Source: Paraglaciecola sp. MB-3u-78 (GTDB lineage: Bacteria; Pseudomonadota; Gammaproteobacteria; Enterobacterales; Alteromonadaceae). From it: a stretch of DNA of 64,000 nucleotides. The stretch covers positions 248,001 to 312,000 of the forward strand of contig NZ_PJCF01000004.1 of assembly GCF_002835935.1 (NCBI RefSeq). Direction: 5' to 3'. The notes beneath the pieces are model-generated. The model was not told where the DNA came from. It saw only the letters and a list, made by a program, of their open reading frames with translations, and searched no databases. Position numbers and translations under genes: made by a program. Below are positions 8,511 through 16,896 of the stretch, piece after piece (the first letter of the stretch is position 1; each line of letters starts with the position of its first letter).

Positions 8511-9500
8511 TCAAAGCACGCCATTTTGAACGCTACCATCTTGTTCGAATTGACTGATATTCGAAAGGGTAGTTTGCGCGATGTTGAGCATCGCTTCTTG
8601 AGTAAAAAAACCTTGATGACTGGTCACAATGACATTTGGGAAGGTCGTTAATCTGGCTAACAAGTCGTCTTGTATCCCTTGAGCAGAAAAGTCTTCAAAA
8701 AACAAAGCTTCTTCTTCTTCGTAAACGTCAAGTCCCAATAAACCTACTTTACCCGATTTAAGAGCATTTATGATGGCTTTGGTATCAACAAGTTTGCCTC
8801 TGCTGGTATTAATAATAGTAACGCCGTCACGCATTTTGGCTAAAGCTTTTTGACCTATCAAATGATAGGTGTCTGGGGTAAGCGGACAATGCAGTGAAAT
8901 AACATCAGCACGACTAAGCAGGTGGTCGAGAGAAACATAAGTAACGCCAGACTTAATACACTGTTCATTGTGAACCACATCATAAGCAATAACATTGCAG
9001 CCAAAACCTAGCATGATGTTAGCAAAAGCTTCACCAATCTTACCTGTGCCTATTATCCCAACTGTTTTGCCATGTAAGTCAAAGCCCATTAAGTTACGCA
9101 GTGAAAAATCACCTTCACGTATGCGATTATGAGCTCGATGGATACCTCGATTTAAACATAACAACAAACCCACCCCATGTTCTGCCACTGCATAAGGAGA
9201 GTAGGCAGGAACACGCACCACAGGTAGTGAAAGCTGTTTCGCACAGGCTATATCCACATGATTAAATCCCGCTGAACGAAGAGCAATGAGCTCAATCCCT
9301 TTATCCTTCAACTTATGTAACACCTGGGCATCTAAATTGTCGTTAATAAAAGCGCACACCACTTTTTCATCACTGATCAGCGATGTGGATTCGAGATCTA
9401 AGCGAGATGAGAAATAACGAATCTGGTGAGTACCAGCAGAATTTACACGATCAAAGTATTCTTGGTCATAGGGTTTAGTATTAAAAAAAGCGACTTTCAC
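8511..9500 (-). CDS. ldhA: Fermentative D-lactate dehydrogenase
   Basis: A 329-residue D-2-hydroxyacid dehydrogenase that aligns along its length by eye with E. coli LdhA (same length). Landmarks: IALRSAGFNHVD, VRVPAYSPYAVAEH, the NAD-binding VGIIGTGKIGEAF, SLHCPLTPDTYHLI, NTSRGKLVD, GLDVYEEE and the catalytic His in TSHQGF. It would reduce pyruvate to D-lactate to recycle NADH. The start is a GTG at 9500; an in-frame stop lies four codons upstream and there is only a weak ribosome site. A near-perfect FNR box with a TAGAAT -10 lies 60 bases upstream, fitting induction without oxygen. Confidence 0.93.
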   Translation of the reverse strand: MKVAFFNTKPYDQEYFDRVNSAGTHQIRYFSSRLDLESTSLISDEKVVCAFINDNLDAQVLHKLKDKGIELIALRSAGFNHVDIACAKQLSLPVVRVPAYSPYAVAEHGVGLLLCLNRGIHRAHNRIREGDFSLRNLMGFDLHGKTVGIIGTGKIGEAFANIMLGFGCNVIAYDVVHNEQCIKSGVTYVSLDHLLSRADVISLHCPLTPDTYHLIGQKALAKMRDGVTIINTSRGKLVDTKAIINALKSGKVGLLGLDVYEEEEALFFEDFSAQGIQDDLLARLTTFPNVIVTSHQGFFTQEAMLNIAQTTLSNISQFEQDGSVQNGVL

Positions 9501-9559
9501 TGTGAAGACTCATATCTATTTTGGTTAGTGTCATTCTAGAAAATACTCTAACTTGCTCA

Positions 9560-9573
9560 TTGACCCTGATCAA
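9560..9573 (-). promoter_or_regulatory. FNR box between ldhA and the cation efflux gene
   Basis: TTGACCCTGATCAA differs from the FNR consensus at one base. On the reverse strand a TAGAAT hexamer at 9533-9538 sits at class II distance toward ldhA, so ldhA is the likelier target. The divergent cation efflux gene begins about 70 bases to the right and could also respond. Confidence 0.75.
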
Positions 9574-9643
9574 TTAATTTTAAAGATAAGCTGATATCGT
9601 CGTCTTAACAAAAATGTATATTGCGGTTTCCAAAGGTGAAACG

Positions 9644-10507
9644 ATGCACGTTAGAAAGGTTCTGCTTATTGAAGGCAGTGTAAATGCACTGATCACGGCA
9701 AGCAAAATGACGGTTGGGTTAATGACCGGGTCAGCAGCAGTATTAGCAGATGCGGTGCACTCCCTCACTGATTTGGCAAATAACCTTTTTGCTTGGTTAG
9801 CAGTAAAAATTGCTGAATCACCTGCCGATAGTTCCCATCCTTATGGTCATCAGAAATTTGAACAATTAGCCGTGTTTGGACTTGCGTCTTTGTTAACTAT
9901 AGTCGCATTTGAAGTGATAGTGAATGCAGTCGAACGATTTGGGCAGCCAGTCGAACAAAGCATGTTGGGGTTGGTTATATTAATTTTTTCCTTGGTAATC
10001 AATATATGTTTGACGTTCTGGGAGCGTTATTGGGCTAAAAGGTTAGTCTCAGAAATATTACATGCAGACGCCACCCACACCTTAAGTGATGTGTTGACCA
10101 GCGCAGTGGTGATTGTCGGATGGCAATTAGCGGCTCGGGGATACTATTGGATCGACACTGTATTTGCGCTAATTGTATCTAGCATTATTTTTTATTTGGC
10201 ATTCAAACTTTTTCAAAGGGCAATACCGGTGTTGGTTGATCAGAGCCGTTACCCCCCAGAGGAATTAAAAGCCGCTGTTAACAAAATTCCAGCGGTGATA
10301 ACTGTAGGTAATATTCGTTCTAGAGATACAGGCAAGGGGCAGGCAGCTGATGTCACTGTAACTGTTTGTGCCAGTCTTAGTACATTAGAATCACACCAAA
10401 TAGCCGATAATATTGAGCGTGTGTTAGCCCATAAATTCGATATTCAAGATGTTGTGGTCCATATCGAACCTGATGTGGACCAAGAAGTAAGTGATCAAAA
10501 TAGTTAG
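9644..10507 (+). CDS. Cation diffusion facilitator (FieF-like metal efflux)
   Basis: A 287-residue CDF-family inner-membrane transporter with six predicted helices and a cytoplasmic C-terminal domain. Helix 2 carries ADAVHSLTD and helix 5 HADATHTLSD, the paired His/Asp sites that bind Zn2+ or Fe2+ for proton-coupled export. The C-terminal ferredoxin-like domain (VTVGNIRSRDTGKGQAADV, IVVHIEPD-like ending) is present. I chose ATG 9644, which follows AAAGGTGAAACG, over ATG 9614, which has no ribosome site. It is divergent from ldhA and shares its FNR-box gap. The metal specificity cannot be read from sequence; Fe2+ detoxification under low oxygen would fit the context. Confidence 0.9.
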   Translation: MHVRKVLLIEGSVNALITASKMTVGLMTGSAAVLADAVHSLTDLANNLFAWLAVKIAESPADSSHPYGHQKFEQLAVFGLASLLTIVAFEVIVNAVERFGQPVEQSMLGLVILIFSLVINICLTFWERYWAKRLVSEILHADATHTLSDVLTSAVVIVGWQLAARGYYWIDTVFALIVSSIIFYLAFKLFQRAIPVLVDQSRYPPEELKAAVNKIPAVITVGNIRSRDTGKGQAADVTVTVCASLSTLESHQIADNIERVLAHKFDIQDVVVHIEPDVDQEVSDQNS

Positions 10508-10547
10508 TAGTAAGATTACTAAATTTTTCATCTGACAGGACATTATT

Positions 10548-10790
10548 ATGCTTATTTCAGAACTCGCTAGTTTTTTTGCATGGTGTACACTGATTAACTA
10601 TTCGGTGTTGTTGATATGGTTTTTAATATTTAGTTTAGGCCATGACTGGTTGCACTTGATGCATGGGAAATGGTTTGAATTGACCGAACAGCAGTTTGAT
10701 TTAGTCAACTATTGTGGCATAGGGCTTTTTAAGTTATTTATCGTTGTATTTAATTTAGCGCCATATATAGCGCTAATTATTATCGATTGA
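10548..10790 (+). CDS. Small two-helix membrane protein (DUF6868-like)
   Basis: An 80-residue protein with two hydrophobic segments (about 12-31 and 58-78) and a conserved-looking middle HDWLHLMHGKWFELTEQQFD. It resembles the small family I know as DUF6868; that name is from memory. CAGGACATTATT before ATG 10548 gives a ribosome site. It follows the CDF gene by 40 bases and may share its transcript. No function is known; the histidine-rich loop between the helices is the notable feature. Confidence 0.65.
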   Translation: MLISELASFFAWCTLINYSVLLIWFLIFSLGHDWLHLMHGKWFELTEQQFDLVNYCGIGLFKLFIVVFNLAPYIALIIID

Positions 10791-10819
10791 TTATATTCTC
10801 TACTCCATTCGTCTCTCAA

Positions 10820-11776
10820 TCAATGGAACGGTGCTTCGAAGCCTTTGGGTTTAACCGCTAGCAAGTCACAGTCAACTGCTTCGACTAATCTTTGGGCTGT
10901 GCTACCCAATAACCCCGTGCGATAGGTGGTACCTAATACTAGAATGCCAGCGTCAAGTTGAGCTAACGTTTTTGGCAGTACATGGTTGATATCGCCAGAA
11001 ATGATATGTTGATTTTCGCTGTTGGGTACATATTCAGAGCATTCTTCTGCAAATTTAACATTATGTTGATACCTTAATTGTTCAAGTACCATGGATTCAT
11101 TTTGATGTTCGTCAACAGAAAATACATCTGCCCACATGCCACTTTTATCGACTGCTTCAAGTAAGATATCCCAATAACTAGGATCAAAGCAGTGTAAAGC
11201 GTGCAAAGGCATACCTAGACTTGAAGACATGGAAAAGCCTGCTTTGAGAATATGCTTGTCCAACTCACTTTTTTTGCTTAAGTTATGCTCAGGATCGATA
11301 GCTGCGACTACAGAGGTGTTTTTAGTCCATTTACGATTTTTAACTAATAAAATGGGTACCGGGCAGGCTTTCAGCAAATACCAATCTGTCGGAGTAAACA
11401 GGCGCCTCGCTATGACTTTATGTTGATGAGTCGCCTTTATCACTAAATCAGGTTTGAAGCTGTCTACTACTTTTAATATGCCTTGATAAATGGGTGAATG
11501 CCACATCACTTCAGTTTCATAAGTCACATTTTCTTGCGCGTGCTGTGAAATCAGTTGTTTGAGTCTGCCTTGATTCATTTTGATGATTTCAGCTTTGGTT
11601 TTCTCTAGTTGTTTTGGGGTCAATAAATTACTGGCCATCACAGCAGGATAATACAAACAGCTCAATAATTTAATGGTTATAGGTTGTTGTTTAGCAAAGT
11701 GTAATGCTTTGCTAAGTGCAGGTTGCTCTTGTTTATCAGGATCAATATCTACGAGTATTTTTTTAATGGTTTGCAT
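10820..11776 (-). CDS. Tandem-domain universal stress protein
   Basis: A 318-residue UspE-like protein with two fused Usp domains. Domain 1 (about 1-148) starts IKKILVDIDPDKQEQPAL and has degenerate nucleotide-binding glycines. Domain 2 (about 155-310) ends LVLGTTYRTGLLGSTAQR, a G-2x-x-9x-G-S-like loop. ATG 11776 is preferred over an adjacent TTG. It lies 21 bases downstream of a second tandem Usp gene on the same strand, so the pair is an operon led by the FNR box at 12767. In E. coli UspE is likewise linked to fnr; the exact role here is inferred. Confidence 0.88.
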   Translation of the reverse strand: MQTIKKILVDIDPDKQEQPALSKALHFAKQQPITIKLLSCLYYPAVMASNLLTPKQLEKTKAEIIKMNQGRLKQLISQHAQENVTYETEVMWHSPIYQGILKVVDSFKPDLVIKATHQHKVIARRLFTPTDWYLLKACPVPILLVKNRKWTKNTSVVAAIDPEHNLSKKSELDKHILKAGFSMSSSLGMPLHALHCFDPSYWDILLEAVDKSGMWADVFSVDEHQNESMVLEQLRYQHNVKFAEECSEYVPNSENQHIISGDINHVLPKTLAQLDAGILVLGTTYRTGLLGSTAQRLVEAVDCDLLAVKPKGFEAPFH

Positions 11777-11797
11777 CAAGTATTGCCTTACTGCTAG

Positions 11798-12709
11798 TTA
11801 TAAATTTGGTTTCAGGGTCAATATATCGCAGTTCATATTTGCTAAAATATGTTCCGCGGTATTACCGATAAAAGCCCCTGATAAACCGGTTCTGCCTACC
11901 GTGCCTAAAATGAGTAGCTGTGCATCAATTTTCTTTGCAATATCAGGTATGACGATATCCGCCCGACCTTCTAATACATGATAGGGATTAATAAACAAAT
12001 CATGTTCTTTAAGCAAGGTTTCCATTTTGTTTTTATGGGCATTAGTGGTGTCAACTTTAATGCTTTGAAAATCGATATTTGCCCAACCTACATCCATAGA
12101 GGGTCCCATGTTGGGCGTCTCAAACGTATTCACGCTGTGTAATTGGGTTTTCGTCACCTGGGCAAGCATTTTCGAATATTCGAGTATATTGTGATTGAGT
12201 GCGATGTGCTTTGTGTCTCTGACAGTGGGGTCTATGGCTGCCAATATTGGTTTGTTCACCCAATGTGAGTCTCTAATCAGCAAAAGTGGCGCTTTGCAAT
12301 AACGGAGTAAATGTCTATCAACGGGCATTGCAAAAGGATTGATATTGAATCTGTCGGCCGTAATGCATTTGATCACCAAATCGGGTTCAAGCTCATTGAC
12401 AATTTCTTCGATGGCTTCATGTAGCTCTCTATGCCATGCCACATTGACACTGCAACTGATACCTTTTTGATCTAAATCATCAGCTAAGGTATCCATATAT
12501 AAATACCTGTCGGCCATATATTGGCTTTTCATTTCTTTACGATGTTCACTGGACAAAACATCGGTTAACTCCATTACTGGTTCGTAAATGGAGTTAAATA
12601 AATGGATATGAATGTCATCTAATTCGGCAAACTTTAACGCCCGTTCTAACGCTGGGTGTTCAGTATGTCTGCCACTTATCACCACTAATATTCGTTTAGG
12701 TGTTTTCAT
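11798..12709 (-). CDS. Tandem-domain universal stress protein, first gene of the pair
   Basis: A 303-residue two-domain Usp protein, clearly paralogous to the gene that follows: the same PKRILVVISGRHTEHPAL-type start, a mid-protein DLVIKCIT element and a DSHWVNKPILAAIDP opening of domain 2. The second domain ends LLILGTVGRTGLSGAFIGNT, the ATP-binding-type loop. ATG 12709 follows AGGGTAAAA. A perfect FNR box lies 58 bases upstream with a TACAAT -10 at the class II spacing, predicting activation when oxygen is low. A duplication within the operon is the simplest origin of the pair. Confidence 0.9.
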   Translation of the reverse strand: MKTPKRILVVISGRHTEHPALERALKFAELDDIHIHLFNSIYEPVMELTDVLSSEHRKEMKSQYMADRYLYMDTLADDLDQKGISCSVNVAWHRELHEAIEEIVNELEPDLVIKCITADRFNINPFAMPVDRHLLRYCKAPLLLIRDSHWVNKPILAAIDPTVRDTKHIALNHNILEYSKMLAQVTKTQLHSVNTFETPNMGPSMDVGWANIDFQSIKVDTTNAHKNKMETLLKEHDLFINPYHVLEGRADIVIPDIAKKIDAQLLILGTVGRTGLSGAFIGNTAEHILANMNCDILTLKPNL

Positions 12710-12766
12710 TTTTACCCTCTCAAGTATTTCATTTATTGAATTGTACCGAGCGCCGTTCTAAGTCGC

Positions 12767-12780
12767 TTGATACAGATCAA
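12767..12780 (-). promoter_or_regulatory. FNR box upstream of the tandem usp pair
   Basis: TTGATACAGATCAA is a perfect FNR site. Read toward the usp genes, the TACAAT hexamer at 12740-12745 falls at the spacing expected for a class II FNR promoter, matching the geometry at 5216 and 9560. This consistency makes it one of the best supported sites in the window. Confidence 0.88.
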
Positions 12781-12789
12781 ATACCCCTG

Positions 12790-13257
12790 TTACAACATTC
12801 TATATTGGCCATAATGTGTGTAAGTAATGGGTTTAACCTCGTATTTAGGTTGCAAAAATGAGACTAAATCAATCAGTTCTTGCACTGTCATAACGTCATT
12901 AAATACCCGCATCTTTGAAGTCCCATCCTCGTTAGTGAGTTTTTCTTCGATAGACTTGTTTCTGGGTGCTAATTTATGGGACGGGTTAATAACAGATGTC
13001 ACTAACTGAGCGTAGGTTTTCACCATAGATGATGTGCCACCTAGTGGAACTAATGTATCAAACTCTTTGATGAGTGAATTATCTTCATAGCCCTTTAAGG
13101 CATGGCAAGACTGACATTTATATTGCATAAACACTTTTTCACCCTTTGCGATATCTCCTTCAGGTAAACTAAAACCTTTAGGGGAATCAGGGCCATAGCT
13201 ACAAGCAGCCATAACAAAAAGTAAAATAATTGAGGTAAACCAAATTAATGTTTTCAT
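12790..13257 (-). CDS. Monoheme cytochrome c lipoprotein
   Basis: A 155-residue exported electron-transfer protein. The N-terminus is a lipoprotein signal peptide with lipobox VMAAC (lipidated Cys19), so it should be anchored to a membrane facing the periplasm. The heme site is CQSCH at 48-52, and a C-terminal Met in KMRVFNDVMTVQEL could be the second axial ligand. The fold is a class I-like cytochrome c. A perfect FNR box lies about 80 bases upstream, suggesting use under low oxygen. Its electron donor and acceptor are unknown, as no oxidase or reductase genes are adjacent. Confidence 0.88.
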   Translation of the reverse strand: MKTLIWFTSIILLFVMAACSYGPDSPKGFSLPEGDIAKGEKVFMQYKCQSCHALKGYEDNSLIKEFDTLVPLGGTSSMVKTYAQLVTSVINPSHKLAPRNKSIEEKLTNEDGTSKMRVFNDVMTVQELIDLVSFLQPKYEVKPITYTHYGQYRML

Positions 13258-13339
13258 GTTGATGCCTTATCTTTGTTATTAGACTAGGCATTAACATAAA
13301 GGAAAAGTCAGGGAAGTGGGTAAAGGTTAGCGGTGTTTA

Positions 13340-13353
13340 TTGATAGGGATCAA
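13340..13353 (-). promoter_or_regulatory. FNR box upstream of the cytochrome c gene
   Basis: TTGATAGGGATCAA is a perfect FNR consensus in the 321-base gap between the cytochrome gene and the RRM gene. The remainder of that gap contains a short TTGATAATCAA palindrome at about 13508-13518 that lacks the four-base spacer and is probably not an FNR site. I see no other element. Confidence 0.82.
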
Positions 13354-13578
13354 ATTTGTGGATAAAAGCCTTAGACTCTAGGTTATTTCCGGAAAAAGGA
13401 TGCAACTTATATTTTGCATTACCATCTGGAATAAATCTTATATGCGGACTTTATTGACAATTATAAAAATCAATATCTAAAGTTTGCAATCGATTAGAGC
13501 GGTTTTTTGATAATCAAATACATGGAACAAAGCAACCACAGGAAGTGTTTTTAAATCTGCTCGGATGCCATTGTTGCA

Positions 13579-13851
13579 CTAATTTGTTTTTGGCTTAGCT
13601 TGAGTGACAACCTTATCTTCTGCATATTTAACTCTAATTTTGTTAGCACCTAACATACTGTCGTTAAGATTTTTAACTGCGACTTTTGCTTCACCGGCCT
13701 TAGGCATTTCAATAAACCCAAATCCTTTTGATAAACCATTAGATTTTTCTTTGACTATATCGCTAGATTGCACTTTACCATGTGCTTCAAAAGCGGTTTG
13801 TAGTTCTTGTTCGGTCGTTTCTCTGTCAAGATTTCGGATTAATATTTTCAT
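13579..13851 (-). CDS. RRM-domain RNA-binding protein
   Basis: A 90-residue single RNA recognition motif protein. RNP2 reads ILIRNL at about 3-8 and RNP1 KGFGFIEM near residue 46, both with the aromatic residues that stack on RNA. The tail is short and lysine-rich. Proteins like this in gammaproteobacteria and cyanobacteria are often cold- or stress-inducible RNA chaperones. I chose ATG 13851, which gives the canonical MKILIRNL start, over an upstream in-frame GTG-type extension to 13917 that adds 22 residues without similarity. It is divergent from the GH13 gene. Confidence 0.87.
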   Translation of the reverse strand: MKILIRNLDRETTEQELQTAFEAHGKVQSSDIVKEKSNGLSKGFGFIEMPKAGEAKVAVKNLNDSMLGANKIRVKYAEDKVVTQAKPKTN

Positions 13852-14046
13852 ATAGATTGTCACTTCTTGGTCATAATGATGATTAGCACACGATGATAAC
13901 AGCTTAATGTTCACCAAACGATCTGATTTGAAAAACTGATTACCTCTTTTGGGATGTCAATAAGTTGTGAATACGTATGTAAGATACTATTAGATAACTG
14001 CGGCTAGAGGTATGATTTAGCAAGCTTTATCGAGAGAGATTTTTAT

Positions 14047-16005
14047 ATGTTTGCAACAAAATTTGCCAAGTGGAATCGCACTATTTTGTCTATTGTTATC
14101 TGTGCAGTTACTATTGGGTGTTCTCCAGCGCCTAAAGAAGAATCATCAACCCAAAAGCAGCAAGATAGTATGCAGATTGAACATTTATTACCTGATAAAC
14201 CACAAGGTAAACCTGTTGTTTATCAGGTCTTTACTCGGCTTTTTGGGAATACCAACACGACTAATAAACCTTGGGGCACTATTGAAGAAAATGGTGTAGG
14301 TAAGTTTAGTGACTTTACTGATACCGCATTGCAAGGCATTAAAGAACTTGGTACCACACATATTTGGTATACAGGCGTACCCCACCACGATGTGATCACC
14401 GATTATTCAGCTTATGGTATTACGGGTGATGATCCCGATGTCGTTAAAGGCCGCGCAGGTTCACCTTATGCGGTTAAAGACTATTATTCTGTTAATCCAG
14501 ACTTGGCAGACGATCCAACAAAACGTTTACAAGAATTTGAATCCTTGATTGCCAGAACCCATAAAAATGGCATGCAGGTTATCATTGATATTGTGCCTAA
14601 CCATGTGGCGCGTAATTACCGCTCACTGGCTAAACCTGAAGGCACGAGTGATTTTGGCGAACAAGACGATACCGGGGTTGCGTATGCCAAAGACAATAAT
14701 TTTTATTACGTGGTGGGAGCAGATTTCCAAGTACCTTTATCTTTAGATGGATATCAACCTTTGGGTGGGGAAGTTCATCCGCTGTCTGATGGAAAATTTG
14801 CTGAGTCACCCGCCAAATGGACAGGTAATGGCTCTCGTAAAGCGCAACCGAATTTTCATGATTGGTACGAAACTATCAAGGTTAATTATGGCGTTAAACC
14901 TGACGGTAGTTACGACTTCCCGCGGCTACCAGAGCAGTATATGCAACTTGAAATTGAGCAACATGCTAAATTTTGGCAGGATAAAGTGGTCCCTGATTCA
15001 TGGCGTAAGTTTCGCGAAATTACTCACTATTGGTTAGATAAGGGAGTCGATGGATTTCGTTATGATATGGCAGAGATGGTGCCAGTAGAATTTTGGAGTT
15101 ACTTAAATTCATCTATAAAAATGAAAAATCCCCGTGCTTTTTTATTAGCTGAAGTATACAACCCTGAATTATATCGCCATTACATTCAGCTTGGAAAAAT
15201 GGATTATTTGTACGATAAAGTTGAATTTTACGATAGCCTAAAATCCATTATGCAAGGTAAAGAAAAAGGTAAAGTGTTACATCAAATCCAGTCAGGCCAT
15301 CAAGATATTGAACAGCATATGTTGCACTTTCTAGAAAACCACGATGAGCAACGTATCGCCAGTGACGATTTTGCTGGCAAGGTTGGAGGGGCACAAATGG
15401 GCAAACCCGCCTTAGTGGTGTCTGCATTGATCAGTCGTTCGCCTACATTGCTTTATTTTGGCCAAGAAGTGGCAGAAGACGGCAGTGAGGACCTAGGTTT
15501 TGGTGACCCATCCCGGACCAGCATTTTTGATTATGGTGGCGTGCCAGCGCACCAACGTTGGATGAATAACGGCAAGTTCGATGGTGGTCAGTTGAGTCTA
15601 TCTGAAAAAGCGTTACGGAGTTTTTATGTTGACGTGATGAAAATTTCTGCTTTTCACCCAACCATGTTAGGTGGTTATATGCCAATAAGTTTTAAACCCG
15701 ACCAAGTTGCGGATGCACAGACTGGCGAAGTACTAAACCGCCAAGCTGCTGATAAGTTAGTCGCATTTGTTCGTTATACCGATAACCAGCGAGTCTTGGT
15801 GGTCAGTCATTTTGAGCAACAGCGTACAATCAATTTAGATGTTGTATTAACCGCAGCACAACTCAACACATTACAACTAACAACAGGGGAATACCTAGGC
15901 GTGGATTTATTAACTGGGGCACAGATAACCTTGATGGTTGAACAAGAATTAGGCGTGATGGCGTTAAATTTAGGACCAATGCAATCTGTGGTGATCCAGT
16001 TATGA
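14047..16005 (+). CDS. GH13 alpha-amylase-family lipoprotein
   Basis: A 652-residue glycoside hydrolase exported as a lipoprotein (signal ending VTIGC, Cys about 25). The (beta/alpha)8 landmarks of GH13 occur in order: VIIDIVPNH (about 178), GVDGFRYDMAEM with nucleophile Asp about 340, FLLAEVYNP with acid/base Glu about 368, and ENHDEQRI with Asp about 432. A C-terminal beta domain follows. It probably cuts alpha-1,4-glucans at the cell surface or in the periplasm. Its stop overlaps the start of the next lipoprotein gene (ATGA), and GH31 follows, so the three form a starch or maltodextrin locus. Exact subfamily is not resolvable by eye. Confidence 0.9.
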   Translation: MFATKFAKWNRTILSIVICAVTIGCSPAPKEESSTQKQQDSMQIEHLLPDKPQGKPVVYQVFTRLFGNTNTTNKPWGTIEENGVGKFSDFTDTALQGIKELGTTHIWYTGVPHHDVITDYSAYGITGDDPDVVKGRAGSPYAVKDYYSVNPDLADDPTKRLQEFESLIARTHKNGMQVIIDIVPNHVARNYRSLAKPEGTSDFGEQDDTGVAYAKDNNFYYVVGADFQVPLSLDGYQPLGGEVHPLSDGKFAESPAKWTGNGSRKAQPNFHDWYETIKVNYGVKPDGSYDFPRLPEQYMQLEIEQHAKFWQDKVVPDSWRKFREITHYWLDKGVDGFRYDMAEMVPVEFWSYLNSSIKMKNPRAFLLAEVYNPELYRHYIQLGKMDYLYDKVEFYDSLKSIMQGKEKGKVLHQIQSGHQDIEQHMLHFLENHDEQRIASDDFAGKVGGAQMGKPALVVSALISRSPTLLYFGQEVAEDGSEDLGFGDPSRTSIFDYGGVPAHQRWMNNGKFDGGQLSLSEKALRSFYVDVMKISAFHPTMLGGYMPISFKPDQVADAQTGEVLNRQAADKLVAFVRYTDNQRVLVVSHFEQQRTINLDVVLTAAQLNTLQLTTGEYLGVDLLTGAQITLMVEQELGVMALNLGPMQSVVIQL

Positions 16006-16853
16006 GCAAGAAGCTAATTATGAGAAGCGTATTGTTTATCTTCCCTTTGTTTTTGTGCGCTTGCAGCGAACCACTCAAAACCTTTACTGCGACTGACAGT
16101 GTTCAAGTATTGCCTTACCAATTTGTTATGCCCGAATTAGAAAGACAGCGCAGCATTCGCCTGTATTTGCCACCCAGTTATCAAGCGTCTGAAAAACGTT
16201 ACCCTGTCATTTATATGCACGATGGGCAAAATTTATTTGACGATATGACTGCATTTGCAGGAGAGTGGGGTGTAGACGAATCTCTCAACCAACTCGCTAA
16301 GAATCAAGGGCTTGAGGTGATTGTTGTAGGCATTGATAATAGTGCAGATTTTCGAATGAATGAGCTGTCACCATGGGAGAATAAACGTTTTGGGGAAGCA
16401 CAAGGTAAGCAATATATGGACTTTATTGTAGACGTTGTTAAACCTTATATAGACACCAACTTTCGCACTAAAGCAGACCGTTTACACACAGCAATAATGG
16501 GTAGTTCTATGGGCGGGTTAATCTCCCACTATGGGGTGCATGCCTATCCAGAGGTTTTCAGTAAAGCGGGGATCTTTTCACCTGCTTACTGGTATTCCCA
16601 AGATGTGTTTTCTTTTACACAATTAAAAAAAGCACCATTGGATGCTCGTTTGTATGTGATGTATGGCGACAAGGAAGGAGATGGCATGATAGCTGATACC
16701 GATAAAATGCAGCGACAACTCAGACAACAAGGTCACCCTAGGCAAAACATGCTGTTTAAACGTGTGCTTAATGGCGAACACAACGAACAACTATGGCGCA
16801 CAGAATTTACTGAAGCCGTTCAATGGTTATTTCAACAAGAGCCCGCTTTCTAA
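16002..16853 (+). CDS. Esterase-D-like alpha/beta-hydrolase lipoprotein
   Basis: A 283-residue putative esterase. The signal peptide ends FLCAC, so it is probably membrane-anchored in the periplasm. The body starts with YPVIYMHDGQNLFDD, typical of the Fes/esterase-D superfamily, and has the nucleophile elbow MGSSMGGLIS at about residue 165-174. A late NGEHNEQLW supplies the likely catalytic histidine. It overlaps the GH13 gene by four bases and is therefore cotranslated. The link to starch suggests removal of acyl groups from modified sugars, or a maltooligosaccharide-binding hydrolase role; neither is proven. Confidence 0.85.
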   Translation: MSKKLIMRSVLFIFPLFLCACSEPLKTFTATDSVQVLPYQFVMPELERQRSIRLYLPPSYQASEKRYPVIYMHDGQNLFDDMTAFAGEWGVDESLNQLAKNQGLEVIVVGIDNSADFRMNELSPWENKRFGEAQGKQYMDFIVDVVKPYIDTNFRTKADRLHTAIMGSSMGGLISHYGVHAYPEVFSKAGIFSPAYWYSQDVFSFTQLKKAPLDARLYVMYGDKEGDGMIADTDKMQRQLRQQGHPRQNMLFKRVLNGEHNEQLWRTEFTEAVQWLFQQEPAF

Positions 16854-16896
16854 ATACATCTAGCCCGCATTCACTTTTACCTAGAAGATAATCAAT

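Noticed and set aside
13508-13518. TTGATAATCAA palindrome as a seventh FNR box
   Set aside because: The spacer is one base instead of four, so FNR dimers would not fit.
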